A stretch of DNA of 64,000 nucleotides, from assembly GCA_910588815.1 (NCBI GenBank), contig CAJUQY010000010.1:1-64000 (forward strand). Reading direction: 5' to 3'. This stretch comes from an uncultured Lachnospiraceae bacterium (GTDB taxonomy: Bacteria; Bacillota; Clostridia; Lachnospirales; Lachnospiraceae). Below are positions 50,639 to 58,204 of this stretch, one piece after another. Each line of letters starts with the position of its first letter. Positions within the stretch are counted from its first letter, which is position 1. A model generated the notes under the pieces. The model had not been told where the DNA came from and did no database searches. It saw only the letters and a list, made by a program, of their open reading frames with translations. Made by a program: the position numbers and the translations under genes.

Positions 50639-51205
50639 TTGGGACCTTATTATCGGGATGGAGGAGTCGGACAGGAGTCAAAGCCCTTATTGCGGGTGAT
50701 CGGCTGGGGGGTGGACATTGTGGCGGTCATTGCCCTGGCTTTTTTTGCCGTCCTTATGCTTGGCACGAAGCTTGTCGTGTCCGGCCGCTCCATGGAACCG
50801 CTCTTGTCAAGCGGGGATGTTGTTTTATTGGATAAATTATGGTATAATTTTTCAGGGCCGAAACGGATGGATGTGGTTGCGTTTGCGGCTCCGGAAGATG
50901 AGGAGAAGATCTATATCAAGCGGATTGTAGGGCTTCCGGGGGAGCGGATCCGGATTGAGGACGGCGCTCTTTATGTCAACGGGGTCTTGACACACTTTTT
51001 GCCGGACGGGGAGCGTATTAAGACGGCCGGGCTGGCAGAATCGGAGATCGAGCTGGAATCGGACGAGTATTTTGTGTTGGGAGACAATACGGATACCAGC
51101 GAGGACAGCCGGTTTTCCAATGTGGGGAATGTAAAGAGAGATCAGATCCGGGGCAGGGTTTGGATTCAGATATCACCCTTTGAGCGTTTCGGACTGGTGA
51201 AGTAG
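50639..51205 (+). CDS. lepB: Signal peptidase I (first copy)
   Basis: A 188-residue type I signal peptidase with one N-terminal anchor (VDIVAVIALAFFAVLMLGTK). Catalytic Ser51 is in VSGRSMEPLL, general base Lys94 in YIKRIVGLPGE; DEYFVLGDNTDTSEDSR is box E. TTG 50639 follows GGTGGAGG; the exact start is uncertain because GTG 50621 and TTG 50633 are in frame. It removes signal peptides at the outer membrane face of the cytoplasmic membrane. Confidence 0.88.
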   Translation: MGPYYRDGGVGQESKPLLRVIGWGVDIVAVIALAFFAVLMLGTKLVVSGRSMEPLLSSGDVVLLDKLWYNFSGPKRMDVVAFAAPEDEEKIYIKRIVGLPGERIRIEDGALYVNGVLTHFLPDGERIKTAGLAESEIELESDEYFVLGDNTDTSEDSRFSNVGNVKRDQIRGRVWIQISPFERFGLVK

Positions 51206-51218
51206 AAAGAGAGACGAT

Positions 51219-52085
51219 ATGCAGGTTCAATGGTATCCGGGACATATGACAAAGGCAAAACGGGCCATGAAAGAGGATATGAAGCTTGTGGATCTGGTGA
51301 TTGAGATTTTGGATGCCAGGGCGCCTCTTTCCAGCAGGAACCCGGATATTGACGAGCTCGGCCGGGGAAAAGCCAGGCTGGTGCTTTTAAACAAGGCGGA
51401 TTTGGCAGACGAAGCGGCCAACAGGGCCTGGGAGTCTTACTTTAAAGAACAGGGAGTTGTGACGGTCCGGGCCGATGCCAGAAGGCGGGCGGATATGAAG
51501 CCGGTTCAGGCGGCGGTCCAAACGGCATGCCGTGAGAAGAAGGAACGGGATCTGAGGCGCGGCATTAAAAACCGGCCGGTGCGGGCCATGGTAGTGGGGA
51601 TTCCCAATGTGGGTAAATCCACGTTTATCAATTCCTATGCGGGAAGGGCCTGTGCAAAAACAGGAAACAAGCCGGGGGTCACCAGGGGCAACCAGTGGAT
51701 CCGTCTGGGCAGGAATGTGGAGCTTTTGGATACACCGGGAATTTTGTGGCCGAAATTCGAGGATGAGCAGGTAGGGATACGCTTGGCTCTCCTGGGCTCC
51801 GTGAAGGATGAGATTCTGGGGATGGAGGAGCTGTCTTTAAAGCTTCTGGAGTTTTTGCAGAACCGGTACCCGGAAGCCCTGGAGGCGCGCTATCAGCTTT
51901 CAGAGGCGGATACGAAGAGGGAGACTGCGGCGGTGCTGACGGAAATTGCAAAGATCCGAAATTGTATTTTAAAAGGAAACAGACCGGACAGAGAAAAAGC
52001 GGCTCGGCTGATCATTGACGAATTCAGAAGTGGGAGGCTTGGAACGATTACCCTGGAGCTTCCCGGTGAGGAGCAGGGATCATGA
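51219..52085 (+). CDS. rbgA: Ribosome biogenesis GTPase RbgA/YlqF
   Basis: A 288-residue circularly permuted GTPase: VQWYPGHMTKAKRAM at the start, G4 motif LLNKADLAD before the P-loop GIPNVGKST (about 127-135), then G3 DTPGILWPKF. Acts in late 50S assembly. It sits between two signal peptidase genes and overlaps the second by four bases. Confidence 0.95.
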   Translation: MQVQWYPGHMTKAKRAMKEDMKLVDLVIEILDARAPLSSRNPDIDELGRGKARLVLLNKADLADEAANRAWESYFKEQGVVTVRADARRRADMKPVQAAVQTACREKKERDLRRGIKNRPVRAMVVGIPNVGKSTFINSYAGRACAKTGNKPGVTRGNQWIRLGRNVELLDTPGILWPKFEDEQVGIRLALLGSVKDEILGMEELSLKLLEFLQNRYPEALEARYQLSEADTKRETAAVLTEIAKIRNCILKGNRPDREKAARLIIDEFRSGRLGTITLELPGEEQGS

Positions 52086-52741
52086 GATTCGGAACGAAAA
52101 AGGAGAACAGAGAACCGACCTGTGATGAGTTGATTCAATTGGATAATGAAGAGGAAGAGACCGGGCGGCCGGAGAGAGAAGGGACAGAGCCTTTGGGGGA
52201 AGAGCGGAATATCCTTCGGGAGGTTCTGAGCTTTCTTTGTTATGCGGCGGTTATTTTCGGCTGTACCTTTCTGATCATCATGTTTGTGGCCCAGAGGACC
52301 AGCGTGTCGGGCCATTCCATGAACGATACGCTGCAGGACGGAGACCAGTTGATTTTGGAGAAGGTCAGTTACCGGTTCCGGGATCCTTCCCGGTTCGATA
52401 TTGTGGTGTTTCGCTACGCCCATGAGAAGAATATGTTTTACATTAAGCGTATCATTGGCCTTCCGGGTGAGACAGTCCAGATCATCGGGGACGATATTTT
52501 TATCGATGGAGAACTTCTGGAGGAGGATTACGGACTGGAGCCCATGGAGGATCCCAAGCGGGCGGCCAGCCCCATTACCTTGGGGGAGGACGAGTATTTT
52601 GTGCTGGGGGATAACCGAAACCAAAGCTCCGACAGCAGGGATCCTTCGGTGGCCAACGTGAAGAGGAGCCAGATTGTCGGACGGGCATGGCTTCGTATAT
52701 GGCCCCTTGACCGAATCGGATTTGTCAGCCACAGAAAGTAG
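52082..52741 (+). CDS. lepB: Signal peptidase I (second copy)
   Basis: A 219-residue type I signal peptidase with a longer charged cytosolic N-terminus and one anchor (FLCYAAVIFGCTFLIIMFVA). Catalytic Ser79 is in VSGHSMNDTL, Lys122 in YIKRIIGLPGE, and DEYFVLGDNRNQSSDSR is present. Start ATGA overlaps rbgA. Clearly a different gene from the copy 1.4 kb upstream, so substrate sets may be divided. Confidence 0.9.
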   Translation: MRFGTKKENREPTCDELIQLDNEEEETGRPEREGTEPLGEERNILREVLSFLCYAAVIFGCTFLIIMFVAQRTSVSGHSMNDTLQDGDQLILEKVSYRFRDPSRFDIVVFRYAHEKNMFYIKRIIGLPGETVQIIGDDIFIDGELLEEDYGLEPMEDPKRAASPITLGEDEYFVLGDNRNQSSDSRDPSVANVKRSQIVGRAWLRIWPLDRIGFVSHRK

Positions 52742-52756
52742 GAGCAGGAAAGAGCA

Positions 52757-53524
52757 ATGACGGTACAGGAGATAAAATTGCAGCTTACACAGTCAGGCAA
52801 TGTGGAATTATCCGCATTGCTTGACTTATATAGAAGAGATGAACGGGCTGGTGTGAGGAAACTGGTGTCCGACGTGGAAAAACGGCAGAGGGCGCTTCTT
52901 AAAGAGCAGGCCCGTCTGGAGGCTATGACAGCCTATGAGAGGGAATATGGACATCTCGGCATTATCTGCGGGATCGACGAGGCGGGGAGAGGCCCCCTGG
53001 CCGGTCCGGTGGCTGCCGCGGCGGTGATCCTGCCGGCGGACTGTCGGATCCTTTATGTCAATGATTCCAAAAAGCTTTCGGAAAAAAAACGGGAGGCCCT
53101 CTACGCAGAGATCATGGAGCAGGCCGTCAGTGTGGGAGTGGGCCTTGTGGGGCCGGAGAGGATTGACGAGGTCAATATTCTCCAGGGGACATACGAAGCC
53201 ATGAGGGAGGCGGTAGGGAAACTTTCCGTCCGTCCCGATGTGTGTTTAAACGATGCGGTCACCATTCCGGGGCTCCCCTCTTCCATCCGGCAGGTTCCCA
53301 TTGTGGGGGGGGATGCCAAAAGCCATTCCATTGCGGCGGCCAGTATCATTGCCAAGGTGACCAGGGACCGGCTGATGCGGGAATATGAGGAGATTTACCC
53401 GGAGTATGGGTTTGCCGCCCACAAAGGCTACGGATCTAAGGGGCATGTGGAAGCCATACGCCGCTATGGTGCGACGCCCATCCACAGAAGGAGCTTTTTA
53501 AAGAATATCCTGTCTTTAGAGTGA
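52757..53524 (+). CDS. rnhB: Ribonuclease HII
   Basis: A 255-residue RNase HII. Active-site motif GIDEAGRGPLAGPV holds Asp74 and Glu75; NDSKKLSEKKRE and AKVTRDRLMREY complete the family pattern, with GYGSKGHVEAIRRYG near the end. Removes RNA from RNA-DNA hybrids, including single ribonucleotides. It has an N-terminal ~65-residue helical extension common in Bacillota. Confidence 0.95.
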   Translation: MTVQEIKLQLTQSGNVELSALLDLYRRDERAGVRKLVSDVEKRQRALLKEQARLEAMTAYEREYGHLGIICGIDEAGRGPLAGPVAAAAVILPADCRILYVNDSKKLSEKKREALYAEIMEQAVSVGVGLVGPERIDEVNILQGTYEAMREAVGKLSVRPDVCLNDAVTIPGLPSSIRQVPIVGGDAKSHSIAAASIIAKVTRDRLMREYEEIYPEYGFAAHKGYGSKGHVEAIRRYGATPIHRRSFLKNILSLE

Positions 53525-53561
53525 AGTTTCTCTGAGGGATTTTCAGAAAGGGAGTGTGTAT

Positions 53562-53915
53562 TTGAATCGGCGTGAAACAGGAGCCAAATACGAAGAGGAG
53601 GCAGTGCGCGTCCTGTACGCGAGGGGCTACCGGATCCTGGAGAGGAATTTTCGGTGCCGTTTCGGGGAGATCGACGTCATTGCAAGGCACAAGGGACTTC
53701 TTGTATTCATTGAGGTCAAATACAGAAGAAATTCAAAGAGCGGTTTTCCGGAAGAGTCGGTGGACAGAAGAAAACAGGAGGCCATCCGGAAGACGGCGGA
53801 GGTCTATATGCATCGGCATGGCTACGATTGGTGGGCCGGCTGCCGGTTTGACGTGGTATCTGTGACAGGGGACGAGGTCCGCATCATTGAGGATGCCTTT
53901 TGGGCAGATGCTTAA
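53562..53915 (+). CDS. yraN: YraN-family endonuclease-fold protein
   Basis: A 117-residue UPF0102 protein. The PD-(D/E)xK-like core is RCRFGEIDVIARHKGLLVFI followed by EVKYR. TTG 53562 with AAAGGGAG upstream is preferred to GTG 53556. The association with rnhB is widespread. Confidence 0.9.
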   Translation: MNRRETGAKYEEEAVRVLYARGYRILERNFRCRFGEIDVIARHKGLLVFIEVKYRRNSKSGFPEESVDRRKQEAIRKTAEVYMHRHGYDWWAGCRFDVVSVTGDEVRIIEDAFWADA

Positions 53916-53931
53916 GGAGGAGCAGAGGATT

Positions 53932-54807
53932 ATGGAGCTGGCATGGAAACGAAAAAGACGGAGGGACGGGGGAGAGCTCCGCTGCCTGGAGAAAAACGGG
54001 GTTCCTTTCCTGAGTTTTCCCCTTCTGGAGGAATACGGGGAACTCGTAAGGCACGGCTTTTCCACCAGGCTGGGGGGTGTGAGTGAGGGCTGCCTTTCCT
54101 CCATGAACCTGGGCTTTAGCCGGGGCGACGAAAAGGAGCGGGTATTGGAAAACTACAGACGGATGGCGGAGGCGCTTGATCTGCCCATGGAGCGGATGGT
54201 GCTGTCAAGACAGACCCATACCACCAACGTGCGGGCGGTCACGGAGGAGGACGCCGGGAGCGGGATTGTGAGGCCTCCCCGGTATACGGATGTGGATGGT
54301 CTGATTACGAATGTGAGGAACATTCCCCTGGTCACCTTTTACGCAGACTGCATTCCCCTGTATTTCGTAGATCCCGTTCACCGGGCCATCGGACTGTCCC
54401 ATTCCGGCTGGAGAGGAACGGTGAACCGGATGGGAGCCGCCACCCTGAGGGCTATGGAGGAGGCCTATGGCACCAGGCCGACCGAAGTCCTGGCCTGCAT
54501 CGGGCCGGGTATCTGCGGGGACTGCTATGAGGTGGGGGCCGATGTGGCGGAGAAATTCCTGGAGGCTTTCGGGACGGACGGCGCGTCCCAGGCAGGGCGG
54601 AGACCGATTTTGGAGGAAAAGCCAGGCGGGAAATTTCAGCTGGATTTGTGGGAGGCCAACAGGCGGGTGCTTCTGGAGGCGGGTATCAGGGAGGAGCATT
54701 TGGCTGTCACGGATATCTGTACCTGCTGCAATCAGGAGCTTCTTTTTTCACATCGGGCTTCCGGGGGAGAGAGGGGGAATTTGGCGGCGTTCCTCTGCCT
54801 GCGTTAG
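53932..54807 (+). CDS. pgeF: PgeF/YfiH-family polyphenol-oxidase-like protein
   Basis: A 291-residue protein of the Cu-oxidase_4 family: GFSTRLGGVSEGCLSSMNLG, RQTHTTNVRAV, FYADCIPLYFVDP, LSHSGWRGTVNRM and DICTCCNQELLFSHRAS. Members edit peptidoglycan precursors (removing wrongly added L-Ser) or act as purine nucleoside phosphorylases; sequence alone does not decide. AAGGAGG lies upstream of ATG 53932. Confidence 0.85.
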   Translation: MELAWKRKRRRDGGELRCLEKNGVPFLSFPLLEEYGELVRHGFSTRLGGVSEGCLSSMNLGFSRGDEKERVLENYRRMAEALDLPMERMVLSRQTHTTNVRAVTEEDAGSGIVRPPRYTDVDGLITNVRNIPLVTFYADCIPLYFVDPVHRAIGLSHSGWRGTVNRMGAATLRAMEEAYGTRPTEVLACIGPGICGDCYEVGADVAEKFLEAFGTDGASQAGRRPILEEKPGGKFQLDLWEANRRVLLEAGIREEHLAVTDICTCCNQELLFSHRASGGERGNLAAFLCLR

Positions 54808-54819
54808 TTTATCCCTCTG

Positions 54820-54848
54820 TTGACAGTCTGAAACCGGGGGGTTATACT
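54820..54848 (+). promoter_or_regulatory. Promoter of trpS
   Basis: Perfect TTGACA and TATACT with a 17-base spacer. The leader is only about 40 bases, too short for a T-box. Confidence 0.8.
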
Positions 54849-54892
54849 ATAGCAAACACCATAAATGAAAGAAAGACAGAAGGAGAAACAAA

Positions 54893-55897
54893 ATGATAGA
54901 CGGAAAAAAGACACTGTTCAGCGGCATGCAGGCGACGGGGAATCTGACCATTGGAAATTATCTGGGAGCCCTCAAGAATTGGGTGACTATCGCCGACGAA
55001 TATAACTGTTTTTACAGTGTGGTGGATATGCATTCCATTACCGTACGCCAGGATCCGGCGACCCTCAGGAAGCGGGCAAGGACACTCCTTACTCTTTATA
55101 TTGCGGCAGGTCTTGATCCGGAGAAAAACTGCATTTATTACCAGTCCCATGTATCGGCCCACGCAGAGCTGGCCTGGATTTTAAACTGCTTTACTTATAT
55201 GGGAGAGCTGAACCGGATGACTCAGTTTAAGGATAAGTCGGCCAAGCAAGCGGACAATATCAATGCGGGACTTTTCACCTACCCGGTACTGATGGCGGCG
55301 GATATTCTTCTCTACCAGGCGGATGTGGTGCCGGTGGGGATTGATCAGATGCAGCATCTGGAGATTACCAGAGATATCGCCCAGCGGTTTAACTCTGTCT
55401 ATGGGGAAGTCTTTACCATTCCCGAGGTGTATCTGGGGAAGGTGGGGGCCAAGATTATGAGCCTGCAGGATCCTTCCAAGAAGATGTCCAAGTCAGATGA
55501 AAATCCCAACGGGAGCATTTATCTGACAGACGATAAGGACACTGTTATGAGAAAGTGCAGACGGGCTGTCACGGATTCGGAGGGGGTGATCCGTTACTGT
55601 GACGGGCAGCCGGGGCTTAAGAATCTCATCGACATTTATCGGGCCTGCACGGGCAAGACGGCAGAAGAAGTGGTGAAAGAGTTTGACGGAAGAGGATACG
55701 GTGACTTTAAGACGGCCGTGGGAGAAGCGGTGGCGGCTGTTTTGATCCCTCTCCAGACGGAGCAGGCAAGGCTGATGGCTGATCAGTCATATTTGGACGG
55801 GATCATCAAGGCGAATGCGGAGAAAGCCGGGTATTATGCCAACAAGACTCTGCGGAAGGTACAGAAGAAGGTTGGGTTCCCGGAGCGGGTGAGATAA
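54893..55897 (+). CDS. trpS: Tryptophanyl-tRNA synthetase
   Basis: A 334-residue class I synthetase. The HIGH-like motif is TGNLTIGNYLGAL near the N-terminus; KMSKS is K197-S201 in DPSKKMSKSDEN. VGIDQMQHLEITRDIAQRFN is characteristic. AGAAGGAG precedes the ATG. Confidence 0.96.
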   Translation: MIDGKKTLFSGMQATGNLTIGNYLGALKNWVTIADEYNCFYSVVDMHSITVRQDPATLRKRARTLLTLYIAAGLDPEKNCIYYQSHVSAHAELAWILNCFTYMGELNRMTQFKDKSAKQADNINAGLFTYPVLMAADILLYQADVVPVGIDQMQHLEITRDIAQRFNSVYGEVFTIPEVYLGKVGAKIMSLQDPSKKMSKSDENPNGSIYLTDDKDTVMRKCRRAVTDSEGVIRYCDGQPGLKNLIDIYRACTGKTAEEVVKEFDGRGYGDFKTAVGEAVAAVLIPLQTEQARLMADQSYLDGIIKANAEKAGYYANKTLRKVQKKVGFPERVR

Positions 55898-55912
55898 GGA
55901 GGTGGGGAATCG

Positions 55913-56797
55913 ATGAAGCTTGTCACATATTCCTATGACGGAACAGAGTCAGCCGGAGTCTTGTCTTTGGATGGGAAACATGTGTGCCCTGCGAAGGCGC
56001 TCGGGTATGGCTGTGAGAATATGAATGAGTGGATAGACCTTCTGGCAAAGGAGGGGCTCTCCCGCCTTTTGGCGGCGGTGGAGGCGGGCTGTGAGGAGAG
56101 GATCCCACTGGAACAGGTGACACTCCTGGCGCCCATTCCCAGGCCCAGGCAGGACATGATCTGTCTCGGCATCAATTATATGGCCCACGCGGAGGAATCC
56201 GCCCGCTACAAGAACGAGGCCTTTGGCGGAGAGCGGCCCTATGCCGTTTATTTTTCAAAACGAGTCGGGGAGGCGGTACGGCCGGAGGGCAGGATTGACG
56301 GACATTTTGACATGGTCGAGCGGCTGGACTATGAGGCAGAGCTGGCGGTGGTGATCGGAAAGGACGCCAGGGGGGTGTCCGAGGAGGAAGCGGCAGACTA
56401 TATCCTTGGCTATACCATTGTCAATGACGTCAGTGCAAGGGTGCTTCAAACCCGCCATAAGCAGTGGTATTTCGGAAAGAGCCTGGACGGATTTACCCCC
56501 ATGGGCCCCTGGATTGTGACGGCGGATGAGTTTTCTTTCCCTCCAAAGCTGTCCATTCAGTCGCGGGTGAACGGACAGCTCAGACAGGACAGCAATACGG
56601 AGCTTTTGATTTTCGGCATCCCCCATATTATCCGGGAGCTTTCACGGGGGATCACATTGAAAGCGGGGACCCTGATCGCCACCGGGACACCGGCCGGTGT
56701 GGGCATGGGCTTTACACCGCCCCGGTTTTTAAAGAGCGGCGATACGGTGGAATGCAGCATTGAGGGTATCGGAACCCTGAAAAATACGGTTGGGTAG
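55913..56797 (+). CDS. Fumarylacetoacetate hydrolase-family protein
   Basis: A 294-residue FAH-fold protein. The core includes ICLGINYMAHAEE, the metal-binding LDYEAELAVVIGKDARG with paired Glu, YTIVNDVSAR, GKSLDGFTPMGPWIVTADE and ATGTPAGVGMGFTPP. Related enzymes hydrolyse or decarboxylate acylpyruvates and oxaloacetate. Substrate not predictable. AAGGAGGTGG is close upstream, 15 bases after trpS, so probably co-transcribed. Confidence 0.88.
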   Translation: MKLVTYSYDGTESAGVLSLDGKHVCPAKALGYGCENMNEWIDLLAKEGLSRLLAAVEAGCEERIPLEQVTLLAPIPRPRQDMICLGINYMAHAEESARYKNEAFGGERPYAVYFSKRVGEAVRPEGRIDGHFDMVERLDYEAELAVVIGKDARGVSEEEAADYILGYTIVNDVSARVLQTRHKQWYFGKSLDGFTPMGPWIVTADEFSFPPKLSIQSRVNGQLRQDSNTELLIFGIPHIIRELSRGITLKAGTLIATGTPAGVGMGFTPPRFLKSGDTVECSIEGIGTLKNTVG

Positions 56798-56836
56798 AAA
56801 TGCGGACAGAAATGTGAATAGAAGAAGCGGGGAACT

Positions 56837-57268
56837 ATGGAAGCGCTTGAATTTCGGGAAAATATCATTGATGTGGATGTCTATTTAAAACTTCGCGCCT
56901 CTGTGGGCTGGAAGCAGCTCACCAGAAAGCAGGCCCAGGCCGCCCTGGACGGAAGTCTCTATACGGTGGGACTTTACGTGGCGGGGCAGCCGGTGGGGAT
57001 GGGAAGGCTGGTAGGAGACGGAGCTGTGATCTGTTATATTCAGGATTTGATTGTCCATCCAAATGCCCAGGGGATGGGAGTGGGGCATATGCTGATGAAG
57101 CGCCTCATCGCGTATGCGCGGTCCCTGACGGAGGAGGGCACAGAGATGATGCTGGATTTGATGTGCGCCAAGGGCCGGGAGGAATTCTATAAAGAACACG
57201 GATTTCTTGCGCGGCCGACAGGGGAGCTGGGGCCGGGGATGATCCGGTATCTGGATAAGAGAAAATAA
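56837..57268 (+). CDS. GNAT-family N-acetyltransferase
   Basis: A 143-residue acetyltransferase. The acetyl-CoA binding motif A is IQDLIVHPNAQGMGVGHMLM (Q-x-x-G-x-G type) after strand VGMGRLVGDGAVICY. A later MCAKGREEFYKEHGF segment is typical of the small YitI/YjdJ-like group. Substrate unknown. Confidence 0.88.
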   Translation: MEALEFRENIIDVDVYLKLRASVGWKQLTRKQAQAALDGSLYTVGLYVAGQPVGMGRLVGDGAVICYIQDLIVHPNAQGMGVGHMLMKRLIAYARSLTEEGTEMMLDLMCAKGREEFYKEHGFLARPTGELGPGMIRYLDKRK

Positions 57269-57380
57269 GAGGGTAAAAGATTGAAAGGTGCGTTTCTCAG
57301 AAACAAATTCAAATGGCGCATATGGAAAGATATGGGAAATGAGCGGGGACCGGAAACTTTATAAGAGAAGAATTTAAAAT

Positions 57381-57409
57381 CGTCACTTTTTACAGGTGGC
57401 GTTTTTTTT
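57381..57409 (+). terminator. Terminator before repeat copy D
   Basis: CGTCAC pairs with GTGGCG (one G-T pair) followed by eight T. It probably ends the trpS/FAH/GNAT transcript. Confidence 0.65.
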
Positions 57410-57411
57410 GC

Positions 57412-57504
57412 GTGCGCAGGCCCGCATAAGGAAGTTGGCCGCTTTACCCTAAAGGATTAGCTTTGCGTCGCGGCGAGTGGGGAAGATAAATCTTCCCTAC
57501 TCGA
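57412..57504 (+). repeat. Dispersed structured repeat, copy D
   Basis: GTGCGCAGGCCCGC at the 5' end and GCGGCGAGTGGGGAAGATAA plus TCTTCCCTACTCGAT at the 3' end match copy A; the middle is shorter and different. It starts immediately after a terminator T tract. Confidence 0.7.
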
Positions 57505-57581
57505 TCATATGGGTGTCCAAAGGAAACATGCCGGCAAGGCTGACGGACACCCGGCGCAATTTGTCAACAAGTATTTGAAAG

Positions 57582-58031
57582 CTATTTCCCTGTCTCTGCT
57601 TTCTTCAGTGCATTGCCGATGGCTTCCGTCAGGGCCATGGAGGTATACTGGGTGCTTTCATCGTAGGAGAGGCCGGAAAGCCCCTGATTTTCCACAACCT
57701 GGGATGCCAGGTTTTCCATAGAAGGAGCCATTAAGGGATACATGGCGGCCACGTCCTCCGAGAGATTGACAAAACGGACGGATTTTATGTAATCGGAATC
57801 GACGGCCACTTCCACGTCTATGGCCTGGTTATTTAAGGAAAGAACTGAGGTATAGACGCCGGGAGTGTATTTTCCGGTGGCGGCCGGGTCTGCATTTACT
57901 TTGGTGGTCTTATTTTTGGGTGCGAACATAAAGACCAGAAGAATGATCAGCAGAATGCCCATTGCCACAAAAATCCCGGTATAGATCAGCTCTTTCATGC
58001 GAAGTACAACAATTTTTGTTTTGGAACTCAT
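57582..58031 (-). CDS. Membrane-anchored FMN-binding-domain protein
   Basis: A 149-residue protein: one N-terminal helix (LIYTGIFVAMGILLIILLVF), then a domain with YTPGVYTSVLSLNNQAIDVE, VDSDYIKSVRFVNLSE and LVVENQGLSGLSYDESTQYT-like segments, the pattern of small FMN_bind proteins. The flavinylation-type S/T-G-A-T motif is not obvious, so covalent flavin attachment is uncertain. It is transcribed away from ftsK. Confidence 0.7.
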   Translation of the reverse strand: MSSKTKIVVLRMKELIYTGIFVAMGILLIILLVFMFAPKNKTTKVNADPAATGKYTPGVYTSVLSLNNQAIDVEVAVDSDYIKSVRFVNLSEDVAAMYPLMAPSMENLASQVVENQGLSGLSYDESTQYTSMALTEAIGNALKKAETGK

Positions 58032-58108
58032 AGCTCTTCTCCAATGCTCTTTGTACAGGATATGAAGAAGAATGCGGGAGTATGCGAAGATTATCAGATC
58101 TCAAATAC

Positions 58109-58137
58109 TTGTTTCCTCTCCCTCAAAATGGTATACT
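58109..58137 (+). promoter_or_regulatory. Promoter of ftsK/spoIIIE
   Basis: TTGTTT and TATACT with a 17-base spacer, 68 bases before the GTG start. Confidence 0.55.
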
Positions 58138-58204
58138 AGAATTTGTATGTCTCTTTGCCGATGGGGGAAAGAGCATTGGAGGTATAGAATCGGAGGAAGG
58201 AAAC

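Noticed and set aside
54849..54892. Possible T-box leader upstream of trpS
   Set aside because: The leader is about 40 bases, too short for a T-box stem I and antiterminator, and no T-box sequence is visible.
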